From assembly GCA_024235095.1 (NCBI GenBank), contig JACKNC010000003.1, positions 124,001-188,000 of the forward strand: DNA of 64,000 bases, read 5' to 3'. Positions 1-7,746 of the stretch are shown here, one piece after another. This DNA is from Gammaproteobacteria bacterium. Lineage in GTDB: Bacteria; Pseudomonadota; Gammaproteobacteria; Competibacterales; Competibacteraceae. The notes below the pieces were generated by a model. That model saw only the letters and a program-made list of their open reading frames with translations, had not been told where the DNA came from and searched no databases. Position 1 is the first letter of the stretch. Every line of letters starts with the position of its first letter. A program made the position numbers and the translations under genes.

Positions 1-391
1 CATGACGCGCTCGCTGCTGGATCTGCTGGAAACGGCCAAGACACTCCAGCAACGCCGGATCGATTGGGTGTCATTGCGCGAGCGCATCGATACCGCAAGC
101 GCCACGGGGCGCTGCTTCCTGTCGATGATGGGCGCCATCCACCAGATGGAGCGGGAACTGCGCGCCGAGCGGGCTGCAGCGGGTCGCGCCTCGGCGAGGG
201 CCCGAGGAAAGACCGGCGGGCGACCGCGGACCGATGCGAAAAAGCTCGAGAACGCCAGAATCCTGTATGAGAACTCGGGGAAGACCGCCGCCGAGGCCTG
301 CGCGGTTGCCGGCGTCGGACGACGGACTTTCTTCTCTTACCTGGCCAAGCACAAGAAGGCCCATGCCGGTGGGAGCGAGCGCATCGCATGA
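1..391 (+). CDS. Serine recombinase (resolvase/invertase), C-terminal part
   Basis: The reading frame is open from the window edge, so the catalytic N-terminus with the active serine lies outside. The visible ~129 residues contain the end of the catalytic domain and E-helix (GRCFLSMMGAIHQMERELRAER region), followed by a basic linker (ARGKTGGRPR) and a C-terminal helix-turn-helix (TAAEACAVAGVGRRTFFSYL), the layout of Pin/Hin/Tn3-resolvase proteins. Such enzymes invert or resolve DNA between short sites. The stop overlaps the start of the next gene as ATGA, so the two are probably co-translated. Confidence in the family is high; the specific role (invertase or transposon resolvase) cannot be decided. 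Confidence 0.85.
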   Translation, partial: MTRSLLDLLETAKTLQQRRIDWVSLRERIDTASATGRCFLSMMGAIHQMERELRAERAAAGRASARARGKTGGRPRTDAKKLENARILYENSGKTAAEACAVAGVGRRTFFSYLAKHKKAHAGGSERIA

Positions 392-936
392 ACTATTCCC
401 AGATCCTCGAAGCACTGAACAGAGCTTCCCTGTTCGAGCTCTATCGCCTGCAGCAAGCCATTCGCCGCAGTCTGGAAGATCCCGCCAGAACCAGGCAGAT
501 CAAGAATTCGTTGAGGGTGGGGCAGGATATCGAGTACTTCGAGGCGGATGAGAACCGACTGATCGAGGCGACCATTGTCGAGCTGAAAAGGACGAAAGTC
601 TTGGTCAAGAATCGTCACGACGGGGAACTCTGGAACATCCCCTTCTACCTCATCAACCTTGATCGCGCTGATGTCGCGATCTCGAATTCGAGCGGCAAGC
701 TCGACCGAAACAGCCTGAAGGTTGGCGACAAAGTGGCCTTCAAGGATCGCAAGGGCAACGAGCAATTCGGCGAAGTGATCAAACTGGACCCGAAAACAGC
801 GGGTGTGCTGGTCGGCGCGATGCGATGGAAAGTCAGTTACGGTCTCCTGTCCTCGATCATCGAAGGCGAGTTGAGAAGGGAGCCGAACTTGATCGAGAGT
901 CAACCGATCCAAGGGGAGCTGCTGGGCAAGGAGTAG
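388..936 (+). CDS. Hypothetical protein coupled to the serine recombinase
   Basis: A 182-residue protein starting in a 4-bp ATGA overlap with the recombinase stop, so translational coupling is likely. The N-terminus is helical (ILEALNRASLFELYRLQQAIRRSLEDP). The rest looks like two small beta-rich modules with hydrophobic-glycine alternation (residues ~45-85 and ~110-145, e.g. LKVGDKVAFKDRKGNEQFGEV), reminiscent of KOW/SH3-like folds. I recognise no catalytic motif. The tight coupling suggests an accessory DNA- or RNA-binding partner of the recombinase, which is inference only. Confidence 0.6.
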   Translation: MNYSQILEALNRASLFELYRLQQAIRRSLEDPARTRQIKNSLRVGQDIEYFEADENRLIEATIVELKRTKVLVKNRHDGELWNIPFYLINLDRADVAISNSSGKLDRNSLKVGDKVAFKDRKGNEQFGEVIKLDPKTAGVLVGAMRWKVSYGLLSSIIEGELRREPNLIESQPIQGELLGKE

Positions 937-988
937 TCTCCAGAGACTCCGATCTCTGGATCCGGAGGGCCAGAGAGGCACCTGGAAT

Positions 989-1010
989 ATTAGCAAGAGC
1001 TAATTTTTAC
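989..1010 (+). terminator. Possible weak rho-independent terminator
   Basis: A short hairpin (ATTAGC, loop AAGA, GCTAAT) is followed by a run of T about 55 bp downstream of the recombinase-linked gene. The stem is only six base pairs and AT-rich, so the call is tentative. The rest of 937-1091 shows nothing recognisable. Confidence 0.3.
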
Positions 1011-1091
1011 CTTTTCGAGGGGATGGGCTTAGATAGCCGTAGTAGAGCCTCTGCCAAGCGCTGCGCGCTCGAAAAGCCCTCTGAGATCGCG

Positions 1092-1762
1092 TCAGAGACG
1101 ACGAAATGTTCGGGTATGCCTATCCCTCGCCATAATTAAAATATCGCCGGGAAGGAGGCTCTGCGTGTCTATAAACAGGTTTTTGAAACCGGCGCCGACA
1201 ATTCCATAGCCACAAGCGAAGCGTCGGTGCTGGGTTGAGTTGATCAGCAGGGCGCGGATATTGCCCACGCCGCAGAAGCTAACGGGGCGCGAGCTGAGCG
1301 GAATCGGTCTAATACCGGAGAGCGCATAGGCGCTTGCAGGTGATTAGGCCGATTACCGCTCCAGCGAGTTGATAGGCGGAGCGCGCAGCGCGACGCCTGC
1401 AACTCGCGTCGAGCGAAGCTCGGCTCGCGCCCCGATAAGCGGAGCGCGAAGCGCTCCGCTTATCAGCCTGAGCGGTCGAATCCACCATAGCCAACCCCAT
1501 CGCTACGCCGCGCGTAGAACGGAGGTCTTCGTCGCACTGGGCGATGATGTCGGGTAGAGAGGTGCTGGCGGGTTGACGCTGCGCGCTGGCCATTGCTGCT
1601 TGCGCTGCTTCGTTGGCGAATTTGCCATGCCCGAGACCGTCAGCCAGACTCAGATAAATCCGGTGGTCCTGTTCCCACCACGCGCAGACATCGCCACACA
1701 AGGTTTCGCCGGGGATAGGCCGGGTCACGATACCGATTTCCAATGATTTGTTTTTATTCACT
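1092..1762 (-). pseudogene. RsbX/SpoIIE-like serine phosphatase, interrupted by an insertion
   Basis: The N-terminal half starts at a GTG (1760-1762) and reads to about 1478: LEIGIVTRPIPGETLCGD, then SLADGLGHGKFA with the metal-binding Asp of PP2C/SpoIIE phosphatases, then GVAMGLAMVDST. The C-terminal half is found in another frame at about 1300-1092: PVSFCGVGNIRALLINS, then GFKNLFIDTQSLLPGDILIMA, ending at a TGA. Between them (about 1305-1476) sits a palindrome-rich insertion, so the gene looks inactivated. RsbX-type phosphatases dephosphorylate the STAS protein in RsbR/S/T stressosome-like switches and normally follow rsbT directly. Here an rsbT remnant lies on the same strand beyond repA. 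The open frame extends upstream to 2055, but that extension has no recognisable domain. Confidence 0.75.
1305..1476. repeat. Palindrome-rich insertion inside the rsbX-like gene
   Basis: The segment is packed with inverted repeats. A near-perfect hairpin spans about 1434-1465 (GATAAGCGGAGCGC / GCGCTCCGCTTATC), and GCGCGCAGCGCG and CGTCGAGCGAAGCTCG palindromes lie nearby. The phosphatase homology stops at one edge and resumes in another frame at the other. Similar strings (GAGCTGAGCGGAATCGG near 1292 and GCCTGAGCGGTCGAATC near 1466) flank it. It resembles a REP/MITE-type element; no coding capacity is seen. Confidence 0.6.
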
Positions 1763-2143
1763 AATATTCTCTTCTTCGCCTTGATCCTGGCTGGCGGCAA
1801 GAAAGGATGGTTGGTGTCAATGTCATTTTGATTGAATGTTAGTCTTTGAAGGATAATTGAAAATTCTGTTTCTATTCTTGATTGATGGTGTTGGAGTGTT
1901 AATGGATGGACTGGTGGTTTGTTGTTTTGGTGGATTCTTCTTGCCTGTTCGTTGAACGCTTTGCTGCGGTCTCTGGTTAGGAAGATGACCTTCGGATAAC
2001 CACCTCCTGTAGACCGTCTTTTTGGGAGCGTCCGGGTTAGCGATGCCTTCCCCATCGTCTGCCTCTGTAGACCGTCTTTTTTTCCTTTGGAGTTCCGATG
2101 TGTTTGATTAAACCCTGTGCGTGTTTTCGATCGTCGACAGCTT

Positions 2144-2840
2144 TGTGGATAAGTCGCGATTTTGCAGCGGCGCCATATCGGAAAGACTATCGGGTATACA
2201 TATAGGTTTGCGGGAGAAACTACCCGTGGATTTTCCCGGTCAAGCGGGAGAAACTACCCGTAGAAAGCGGGAGAAACTACCCGTAGAAACTGACTTATCC
2301 ACAGGCTTTCAGGGTGAGCGGGAGAAACTACCCGTAGCCCAGCGCCCCAAACTACCCGTACCTCTTAGCTTATAAAATAAATTTATTTTAATAAACAATA
2401 GCTTTTTCATTTGCACTAATATGGTGCGGGAGAAACTACCCGTGCACTTTAAATCTTTTGAAAATAATGTTATCCACAGAGTTAAGTCCATTTTAGGGTC
2501 AAGCGGGAGAAACTACCCGTGGATTTTCTTGATGAATTTTATTAAAAAATAAATATAATATATTGATAAATAAATTAAATTTTAAAAAATGGCTTTGTAA
2601 GATTTAATTTACTTCTAACTGGCGATTTATTGTACAACGATTTTAAGCGATTTTGGGTTGAAATTGCCTTTTTGGCAAAGTTATCCACAGAGCTGGTTAT
2701 TTTTTGATCAACAAAAAGGGGTATTTTTGGCAAAGTTATCCACAGCTTATTAAGTCTTTGATTAAAATATTATTTGTAAAAATACGACAATTTTTTGTTG
2801 TAAAAATACTACAGAAATGCCGGAAGAATTCGCTTGTATG
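2144..2840. other. Iteron-type plasmid replication origin
   Basis: Five perfect DnaA boxes TTATCCACA (2144-2152 on the minus strand; 2295-2303, 2470-2478, 2681-2689, 2736-2744 on the plus strand) are interspersed with seven iterons and followed by a very AT-rich stretch (about 2530-2820). A longer direct repeat (TTTTTGGCAAAGTTATCCAC) contains the last two DnaA boxes, at 2670 and 2725. This is the classic arrangement of an iteron-controlled theta origin in which Rep and DnaA melt the AT-rich region. The repA gene lies immediately beside it, transcribed toward the origin. The stretch 1763-2143 between rsbX and the origin holds no gene I can support, only a direct repeat TGTAGACCGTCTTTTT near 2008 and 2064. 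Confidence 0.88.
2210..2520. repeat. Iterons, GCGGGAGAAACTACCCGT family
   Basis: Six identical 18-bp copies of GCGGGAGAAACTACCCGT start at about 2210, 2244, 2268, 2318, 2426 and 2503. A seventh degenerate copy (GCCCCAAACTACCCGT) lies at about 2344. Each unit has an imperfect internal dyad (CGGG...CCCG). Spacings are irregular (24 to ~80 bp), as in many Rep-binding iteron arrays. They are expected to be the binding sites of the adjacent RepA and to mediate copy-number control. Confidence 0.9.
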
Positions 2841-2888
2841 ACGAGGATCCTGCATCGCCCACAAATGGGTTCTTCCATAAAAAAACCT

Positions 2889-3908
2889 TCAGGATTTAGA
2901 ACCATTGGGATCAGGTTTGGCCAGTTGTGGCGGATGTTCAATCAACACCGAGCGCTTTGGCACGGGTGACGGACTGTGGGAAAGCAGCATCCCGCCTTCG
3001 TCAACGCTGAATCGCGCGGTAGGGTACTGATCCTTGACCGCTTTCAGAACATTGAGGAAATCACGCCGAAACTTGCGAACTTCCTGGTAACCTTGCCCAA
3101 ACTGTTGATGCAATTCAACCCATGGGACGAATTGGCCGCTTTTGGGGTCAACCCGGTGTAGGCGTTGCGCCAGCCAGCAATAAACATCCAGCCCCATCGC
3201 GGAATGCGCCAGAGCGGCTACCGCTCGTTCATCCAGCGGAATCGCATGTTCCTGGAGACTGGCGAAGTAATCCGCGCTCAGTTTGATGCTTTTAGGGGAT
3301 AACACCCGCTCGCCGTCGAACTGTTCAACCCATAAATCGAGGGCGCTAACGATTTGCGTGTTGATTTGTACAGCGCGGGTTTCGTTGCGGCTCATCGAAA
3401 GACGAATCAGCGCGGCGGAAAGGCGGGTTAATTGCTCCTTGAATTTCGCAATCTCCTTCCCGTTGGGCGCATAGCCCTGCAAGCTACGGATGAAGGCGCT
3501 CAGACTGGTGTCCATCTCGATCACCGGTGAACCGGTGCGCAGGGCTTCGGTGTTCAGATGGCACAGGATCAAACGGGCGGTTGCGCCAAAGGGCAGACCT
3601 ACCGGCACATACTGACCCTGGGGGTCCTTGGCCCGTCCCGCTTCCAAAGACAGGCGAACATTCCCCTGTTGGCGCTCCCAGATCCGTACTTCCGTGCCGG
3701 GATCACGATAAGGCAACACGGTTTGGCACAGCACCGTGTGTTGAAACAGCAATTCGTCAGGAATCCTGGCGTGGATATCGACGCTGCTTTTCAACAGGCG
3801 GCGGCGAACAGGTGTCGTTTTGCCGTGACCTTCGGTTTTGGCTTTCTTTGTTTCCAATTGTTGGCGGCGCTTGAGTTTTTCCAGCGCATCATCAAACGAA
3901 ATGGTCAT
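2889..3908 (-). CDS. repA: Plasmid replication initiator, RepA_C-like
   Basis: A 339-residue basic protein resembling the plasmid RepA family (RepA_C). The N-terminus is highly charged. Family-like stretches follow: LPYRDPGTEVRIWERQQGNVRLSLEAG (about residues 65-92), LPFGATARLILCHLNTEAL, a central KFKEQLTRLSAA helix, LALSYDVYCWLAQR-like helices and a C-terminal segment ending FSVDEGGMLL. It should bind the adjacent iterons and recruit DnaA and helicase. The start ATG overlaps the stop of the rsbT remnant as ATGA, so it may be translationally coupled to that gene. No frameshift is seen, so the protein looks intact. The family call rests on remembered similarity and on the iteron neighbourhood. 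Confidence 0.82.
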   Translation of the reverse strand: MTISFDDALEKLKRRQQLETKKAKTEGHGKTTPVRRRLLKSSVDIHARIPDELLFQHTVLCQTVLPYRDPGTEVRIWERQQGNVRLSLEAGRAKDPQGQYVPVGLPFGATARLILCHLNTEALRTGSPVIEMDTSLSAFIRSLQGYAPNGKEIAKFKEQLTRLSAALIRLSMSRNETRAVQINTQIVSALDLWVEQFDGERVLSPKSIKLSADYFASLQEHAIPLDERAVAALAHSAMGLDVYCWLAQRLHRVDPKSGQFVPWVELHQQFGQGYQEVRKFRRDFLNVLKAVKDQYPTARFSVDEGGMLLSHSPSPVPKRSVLIEHPPQLAKPDPNGSKS

Positions 3909-4186
3909 ATCAGTCCCTCCGTTGGCAGTGTCATACGATTATCCGTGCGTTCATGACGGATCATGCCCCATTTATGGGCAAGAATGCGCGTTCCACAGCC
4001 CGGTTCGGATTGAATTTCCATTTCATCCATCAGGCGTTTCGCCCCAGGCAGACCACAGCCTAGCCCGCCCGAGGTAGTGAATCCGTCGCTGAGGGCCTGC
4101 TTCAGATCGGTGATGCTTGGCCCTTCGTCCTGAGCAATCACTTCAATGCCCACTCGGTCGGCTTGTTCAATGATGTTCAGTCGGAT
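3905..4186 (-). pseudogene. RsbT-like anti-sigma/switch kinase, N-terminus lost
   Basis: The visible part is the C-terminal half of an RsbT-type GHKL kinase. RLNIIEQADRVGIEVIAQDEGPSI contains the N/G1-box region (DEGPSI). FTTSGGLGCGLPGAKRLMDE is the G2 loop and SEPGCGTRI the terminal box. The frame is open up to 4186, where an IS1-family element begins, so the first ~50 residues with the conserved Asn helix are missing. On the far side of the element a four-codon start (ATG GCT GAA CGG, ending near 5055) could be the original N-terminus. RsbT phosphorylates STAS partners in stressosome-type modules. Its stop overlaps the repA start. Confidence 0.75.
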
Positions 4187-4208
4187 GGTAGTGTTCCAGA
4201 CATGGTTT

Positions 4209-4679
4209 TTATACTAAAACCCCGAATTCATACCGATTAATAAATAGACCTACAACGATGTCATACATTTTGTCCAGCGTAGAGAAACAAATGGTCTTTC
4301 TCGCGAATCGTTTAATGCGTGTCCGCAGGGTGAGGTGCTTCCGTTCAATCTTCTGCGTATGGGCTTTACCCACCGTATGTTGTCCAGAGAGCAGGTGGCG
4401 TTCATAGGCTCCCCACCCATCCGTGTAAAATCGGTGAATTCCGAAAGGGTCTAGCAGCGCTTTAAGCGTTAAAAACACTTCGTCTTTGTGATCACCGAGG
4501 GTATAAGCCAGAATGTTCCCGGTCGGGTGATCGATGGTATGCCACCGCCAACGCGGATGGGCTTTGAGCTGGACGAAGCTCCACCTCTCGTCCAGCTCAA
4601 CCTCTTGAGCTTCAACCTCTTGAGCTTCAACTTTTTGAATCTCAACGATGGCTTCCTGTGGATTGAAGCGGTTCAACAC
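4209..4679 (-). CDS. insB: IS1-family transposase catalytic part (InsB)
   Basis: The DDE transposase domain of IS1. The catalytic residues appear in ELDERWSFVQLK (D), FYTDGWGAYERHL (D) and KIERKHLTLRTR (E). It lacks a convincing start of its own: a -1 shift at the A8 run (4710-4717) would join InsA to KEFYLESVHRTVLNRFNPQE and produce the usual InsAB' fusion. A VEAQEVEAQEVE micro-repeat near residues 16-27 is an oddity of this copy. Confidence 0.9.
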   Translation of the reverse strand: MLNRFNPQEAIVEIQKVEAQEVEAQEVELDERWSFVQLKAHPRWRWHTIDHPTGNILAYTLGDHKDEVFLTLKALLDPFGIHRFYTDGWGAYERHLLSGQHTVGKAHTQKIERKHLTLRTRIKRFARKTICFSTLDKMYDIVVGLFINRYEFGVLV

Positions 4680-4695
4680 GGTTCGATGGACGGAT

Positions 4696-4974
4696 TCAAG
4701 GTAAAATTCTTTTTTTTAATTCATTGACGACGGTCGTCGGACTGATTTGTAAAACGCGCGCGGTATCCCGAATGCCACTGCCATTCATCGCCCTATCAAT
4801 ACTCTGGTTTTTGATTTCAGGCAAATAGCCATGGTAATCGTAGTCTAAAATAAATGTTTTGACCGAGCATTCCGGATTCTGACAAAGGTAGCGTTGTTTT
4901 CCATTCTCCGTTTTTCCACGTTTTGCGATTTGTTCATGACGACAGCCGGGGCAAAGGACAGGATTTAAAACCAT
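4696..4974 (-). CDS. insA: IS1-family InsA, zinc-finger/HTH regulator
   Basis: A 92-residue protein with the IS1 InsA pattern. The zinc ribbon is CPGCRHEQIAKRGKTENG followed by RYLCQNPEC, then comes an HTH (GSGIRDTARVLQISPTTVVNEL). It binds the element ends and, fused to InsB by frameshifting, forms the active transposase. The gene ends just after an AAAAAAAAG run, a typical slippery site. Confidence 0.9.
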   Translation of the reverse strand: MVLNPVLCPGCRHEQIAKRGKTENGKQRYLCQNPECSVKTFILDYDYHGYLPEIKNQSIDRAMNGSGIRDTARVLQISPTTVVNELKKRILP

Positions 4975-5067
4975 ATTTGAATGCCTTAAAAAATATTAAA
5001 ATACTTAAGCGAATTCTAGACCAAATATAGCATATCCAAGTCTAGAACACTACCCCCGTTCAGCCAT

Positions 5068-5502
5068 TCAGCCGTCGACAAGCTTCGGGATGGGTCTATT
5101 GAGCAGGCTGCCTTGTCGCTCGATGAACACGGCGCGCAGCCGTTCAGCCAGAGTTTCATCCAATTGTTCCGCGCCAAGAATGGCAATGTCTTCACAAACT
5201 TCAAAAATGCTGGGCGTCGTGGCGACGCCAGTGACAATCACTACAACCGGGGAGAAGCGCTCATCCCGCAGGTGAGCGACAGCGCGCAGCAGTTTAAGCG
5301 CCGGTGCATCCCGGGGAAGAACGATCACGTCCGGATGAGTCATTAACGTTTGGCGTAACCCATCATCGCAATCCATCGCGTCGCCAATGAGCGTAAACCC
5401 AGGAACTGTTGCGAATTTGACTCGTTCCTGCGCGAGATTCCCTTTATGCATTCCGATGGTGAGCACCCGAATGCTACCTTGAGTATCGGCTGGATATGCC
5501 AT
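5068..5502 (-). CDS. CheY-like receiver protein lacking the phospho-Asp
   Basis: A 144-residue single-domain protein with response-regulator topology: IRVLTIGMHKGN (beta1), GFTLIGDAMDCDDGLRQ, HPDVIVLPRDAPALKLLRAV (beta3), then FSPVVVIVTG (beta4) and IAILGAEQLDETLAERL. At the beta3 end, where receivers carry D in the pattern VLLDxxMP, this protein has P (VIVLPRDAP). It is probably a pseudo-receiver that works without phosphorylation. Its stop is followed directly by ATGGCTGAACGG, a truncated gene start cut by the IS1 element, perhaps the lost 5' end of rsbT. If so, the original operon was pseudo-receiver then rsbT. Confidence 0.65.
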   Translation of the reverse strand: MAYPADTQGSIRVLTIGMHKGNLAQERVKFATVPGFTLIGDAMDCDDGLRQTLMTHPDVIVLPRDAPALKLLRAVAHLRDERFSPVVVIVTGVATTPSIFEVCEDIAILGAEQLDETLAERLRAVFIERQGSLLNRPIPKLVDG

Positions 5503-5654
5503 CGATTGATAGGTCTCGACAGAAGTATAATCTGTAATTAAGTTAAATCTGCCGGGAAAAAGATGTGTATCAGGAGATACCTGATATTACCTCAGGGAAA
5601 TGCTGATTTTGTTGTCCTTTTATTAGACAATAATAAATAATTCCAATAGATAAT

Positions 5655-6335
5655 TTATTTTTTTATATTACTCAATAACTCGGGACTGATCAGACCGACA
5701 CGGATGGCGAAGCGGGTGAGTCCAGCGATATCATGGATATCCAAACGCTCCATGACTTGAGCACGATGCGATTCGGCGGTCTTGATGCTGATGGATAGGC
5801 GCTCGGCAATATCGCGCGTGGAATAGCCCTCGGCGATCAGTTGCAGGATTTCGCGCTGGCGGCGCGTCAACAACTTAAGACCGGAAGTTGTGACCGATTG
5901 GCCGCGAATCATGCGTAGATACTCGTCGAGCAGGTGGTGCGACACGGCGGGACTAAGCCAGCGTTCGCCTCTATCAATGGCGCGCAATGCCTGCTCCAGT
6001 TCCTCGACGGCGGCATCCTTGATGACGTAACCGACGGCGCCTATCCGCAAAGCTTCCAGCACATAGTTCTCGGTGGAATGCATGGACAGAATGATGACCC
6101 GCGTTTTAGGCGCGTCTCGAATAATCAGAGTGGTTGCATCCAGTCCATTAAGTCCCGGCATACTGATATCGATTAAAGCAATATCCGGCTCCAGGAGCCG
6201 GCTCAGACGAACGGCTTCACGGCCTTCGCCCGCCTCGGCCACCACCTCAAAACCGTCAAATCCTTCGACCAGGCTGCGTAAGCCTGCTCTAACCAGCGTA
6301 TGGTCGTCAGCTAGCAGGATCCGGGTCAGACTCAT
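5655..6335 (-). CDS. NarL/FixJ-family response regulator
   Basis: I chose the ATG at 6333-6335, giving MSLTRILLADDHTLVRAGL. The receiver domain covers residues 1-125, with the acidic pair ADDH, the phospho-Asp in IALIDISMPGLNG, a Thr/Ser in IILSMHS and the Lys in VIKDAA. The LuxR-type HTH is at about 155-215 (LTRRQREILQLIAEGYSTRDIAERLSI...KTAESHRAQVMERL). It overlaps the end of the histidine kinase gene by 29 bp, so kinase and regulator are a coupled pair. The regulated genes are unknown. Confidence 0.95.
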   Translation of the reverse strand: MSLTRILLADDHTLVRAGLRSLVEGFDGFEVVAEAGEGREAVRLSRLLEPDIALIDISMPGLNGLDATTLIIRDAPKTRVIILSMHSTENYVLEALRIGAVGYVIKDAAVEELEQALRAIDRGERWLSPAVSHHLLDEYLRMIRGQSVTTSGLKLLTRRQREILQLIAEGYSTRDIAERLSISIKTAESHRAQVMERLDIHDIAGLTRFAIRVGLISPELLSNIKK

Positions 6336-7269
6336 AGCGTTTTTCCAATAAGGGCAAGATAACTTTAACCGTCGCGCCTTCGCCCGGTCGACTGGCGAGA
6401 GTCCACTGGCCGCCAAGCAGTTCAGCGCGTTCGCGCATATTGCTCAAACCCATGCCAGGTTCGCAATGGGTAGGCGGCGTTTCCAGTTCGAATCCGCCGC
6501 CATTATCCTGGATCGTCAGCGTCAGTTCCTGATCATCAGTATGGATAGCGATGATGATGGATTGCGCCTGTCCATGCCGAATAGCGTTGTTGACCGCCTC
6601 CTGAGCGATGCGGAATACGGCGATTTCCAATTCTGCGGACAAGGGGGGAAGGTGGTCCTGAACTTTGATGACGCAGCCGGTGCGTTCGGTCTGACGCCGC
6701 GCGAACCAGTGCAGAGCTGAGGAAAGGCCGAGGTCATCCAGCATCGCCGGGCGCAGATTGCGTGCTGTGTCGCGGATATGTTCGAGGGTGTGGTCGACGA
6801 TTTCCAGGCAGTCGGCGATCCGCCGCTGGTTTCCGGCATTCGTCAGGTTGCGCCCGAGAATGCCCAGATTGAGCTTGAGGGCGGTCAGTTGTTGTCCCAG
6901 GTCGTCGTGCAGTTCGCGCGCCAGGGCGCGACGCTCCTCTTCCTGCACCGACAGTAATCGACGCGACAGTTTCCTTAAGTACTCAGCCGATTGACGTGAT
7001 AGTTCCTGAGCGAGATGGCGCTGTTGATTTTCCCGTAACTGGCGCAGCAATTCCTCATCGAATTTTTGATAGCGACAGAGGAGTCGGTAGAGTAAGGCTG
7101 AAGTAACGCCAATGAACAGCCAGCCCTTGCCAATGGAATAAATGAAGGGAAGAACGGCGGTCGACGCAGAGAATTGCGCCAGGAATAGATCAGAGATAAG
7201 CACCCAGGATAAGGCGACGATGGTGTAGAGCGCAGTCAGCTTTTGCGCCCGCGAGACGGTTCGGTCCAT
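6307..7269 (-). CDS. NarX/UhpB-type membrane histidine kinase
   Basis: A 320-residue sensor kinase. Two hydrophobic segments (about 12-32 and 37-62) anchor it with only a very short periplasmic loop. A coiled coil (QKFDEELLRQLRENQQRHLAQEL) follows, then the HisKA_3 dimerisation box RRALARELHDDLGQQLTALKLNL with the phospho-acceptor His. The HATPase domain shows EIAVFRIAQEAVNNAIRHG, QDNGGGFE and GMGLSNMRERAELLGG. The lack of a large sensor domain suggests membrane, cytoplasmic or partner-derived sensing. It lies upstream of and overlaps its response regulator. Confidence 0.93.
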   Translation of the reverse strand: MDRTVSRAQKLTALYTIVALSWVLISDLFLAQFSASTAVLPFIYSIGKGWLFIGVTSALLYRLLCRYQKFDEELLRQLRENQQRHLAQELSRQSAEYLRKLSRRLLSVQEEERRALARELHDDLGQQLTALKLNLGILGRNLTNAGNQRRIADCLEIVDHTLEHIRDTARNLRPAMLDDLGLSSALHWFARRQTERTGCVIKVQDHLPPLSAELEIAVFRIAQEAVNNAIRHGQAQSIIIAIHTDDQELTLTIQDNGGGFELETPPTHCEPGMGLSNMRERAELLGGQWTLASRPGEGATVKVILPLLEKRYESDPDPAS

Positions 7270-7308
7270 CTGACGATGTTCCGGTCAACGGTCATGCTGA
7301 CTGGAACG

Positions 7309-7515
7309 TTAAGTAGTTTGCGGTGGGATAGCTAGATTCGATACTATATCTTCCATAAAGATTTCCATGACATCGCACAAAAGAAGCAGCGATCCGGGAT
7401 GGCGATCCAGCATCTTCAGCAAGACGCCCGCCAGCGCGGGATTGCAATATTCGAGAGTGATGAGCCAGCGTGTGGTGCGGTCGACGAGGGCGGCGTTGGA
7501 GGGAACAGGCTGCAT
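7309..7515 (-). CDS. Small hypothetical protein, 68 residues
   Basis: The frame is open to 7674, but the internal ATG at 7513-7515 is preceded by GGAGAAACA, a good ribosome-binding site, so the shorter protein starting MQPVPSNAALVDRTTRW is preferred. It has two amphipathic or hydrophobic stretches (WLITLEYCNPALAGVLLKML and GSLLLLCDVMEIFMEDIV). I do not recognise a family. It lies just upstream of the kinase-regulator pair on the same strand. The region 7516-7746 is AT-rich and holds no gene I can support. Confidence 0.45.
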   Translation of the reverse strand: MQPVPSNAALVDRTTRWLITLEYCNPALAGVLLKMLDRHPGSLLLLCDVMEIFMEDIVSNLAIPPQTT

Positions 7516-7746
7516 GTTGTTTCTCCGATACCTAATGTTAATAGTTTGTTTTTTTAGATACGACAATGTTGATAATTTACGACAAATTTTAGGATTGTGC
7601 AAGGGCGTGGGAAGCGCTGCACCAAATGCCCATGACCGGCCGCGCATAACCACGCATGATTGCTTTATAGTCAAACAGTTTTATAATTTTATCTAAATCA
7701 ACAGGTTGTTTTTTTAATCTAACAAAGTAGAAATAGATATTGCGCC

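Larger units (their letters stand above)
4187..5054 (-). mobile_element. IS1-family insertion sequence
   Basis: An 868-bp element with imperfect terminal inverted repeats (GGTAGTGTTCCAGACATGG at the low end, GGTAGTGTTCTAGACTTGG at the high end). It carries insA- and insB-like frames on the minus strand. The 9-bp flanks (CAGTCGGAT and CCCGTTCAG) do not match, so there is no intact target duplication; a flanking deletion or recombination is likely. A second fragment of the same type of end lies at 63723-63784. Confidence 0.9.

Noticed and set aside
1763..2055. N-terminal extension of the RsbX-like frame
   Set aside because: No domain similarity, lies between the gene and the origin, and the GTG at 1760-1762 fits the phosphatase start.
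2210..2520. Repeats spaced by short sequences, CRISPR-like at first sight
   Set aside because: The units are 18 bp with irregular spacing and DnaA boxes between them, next to repA; no cas genes. They are replication iterons.
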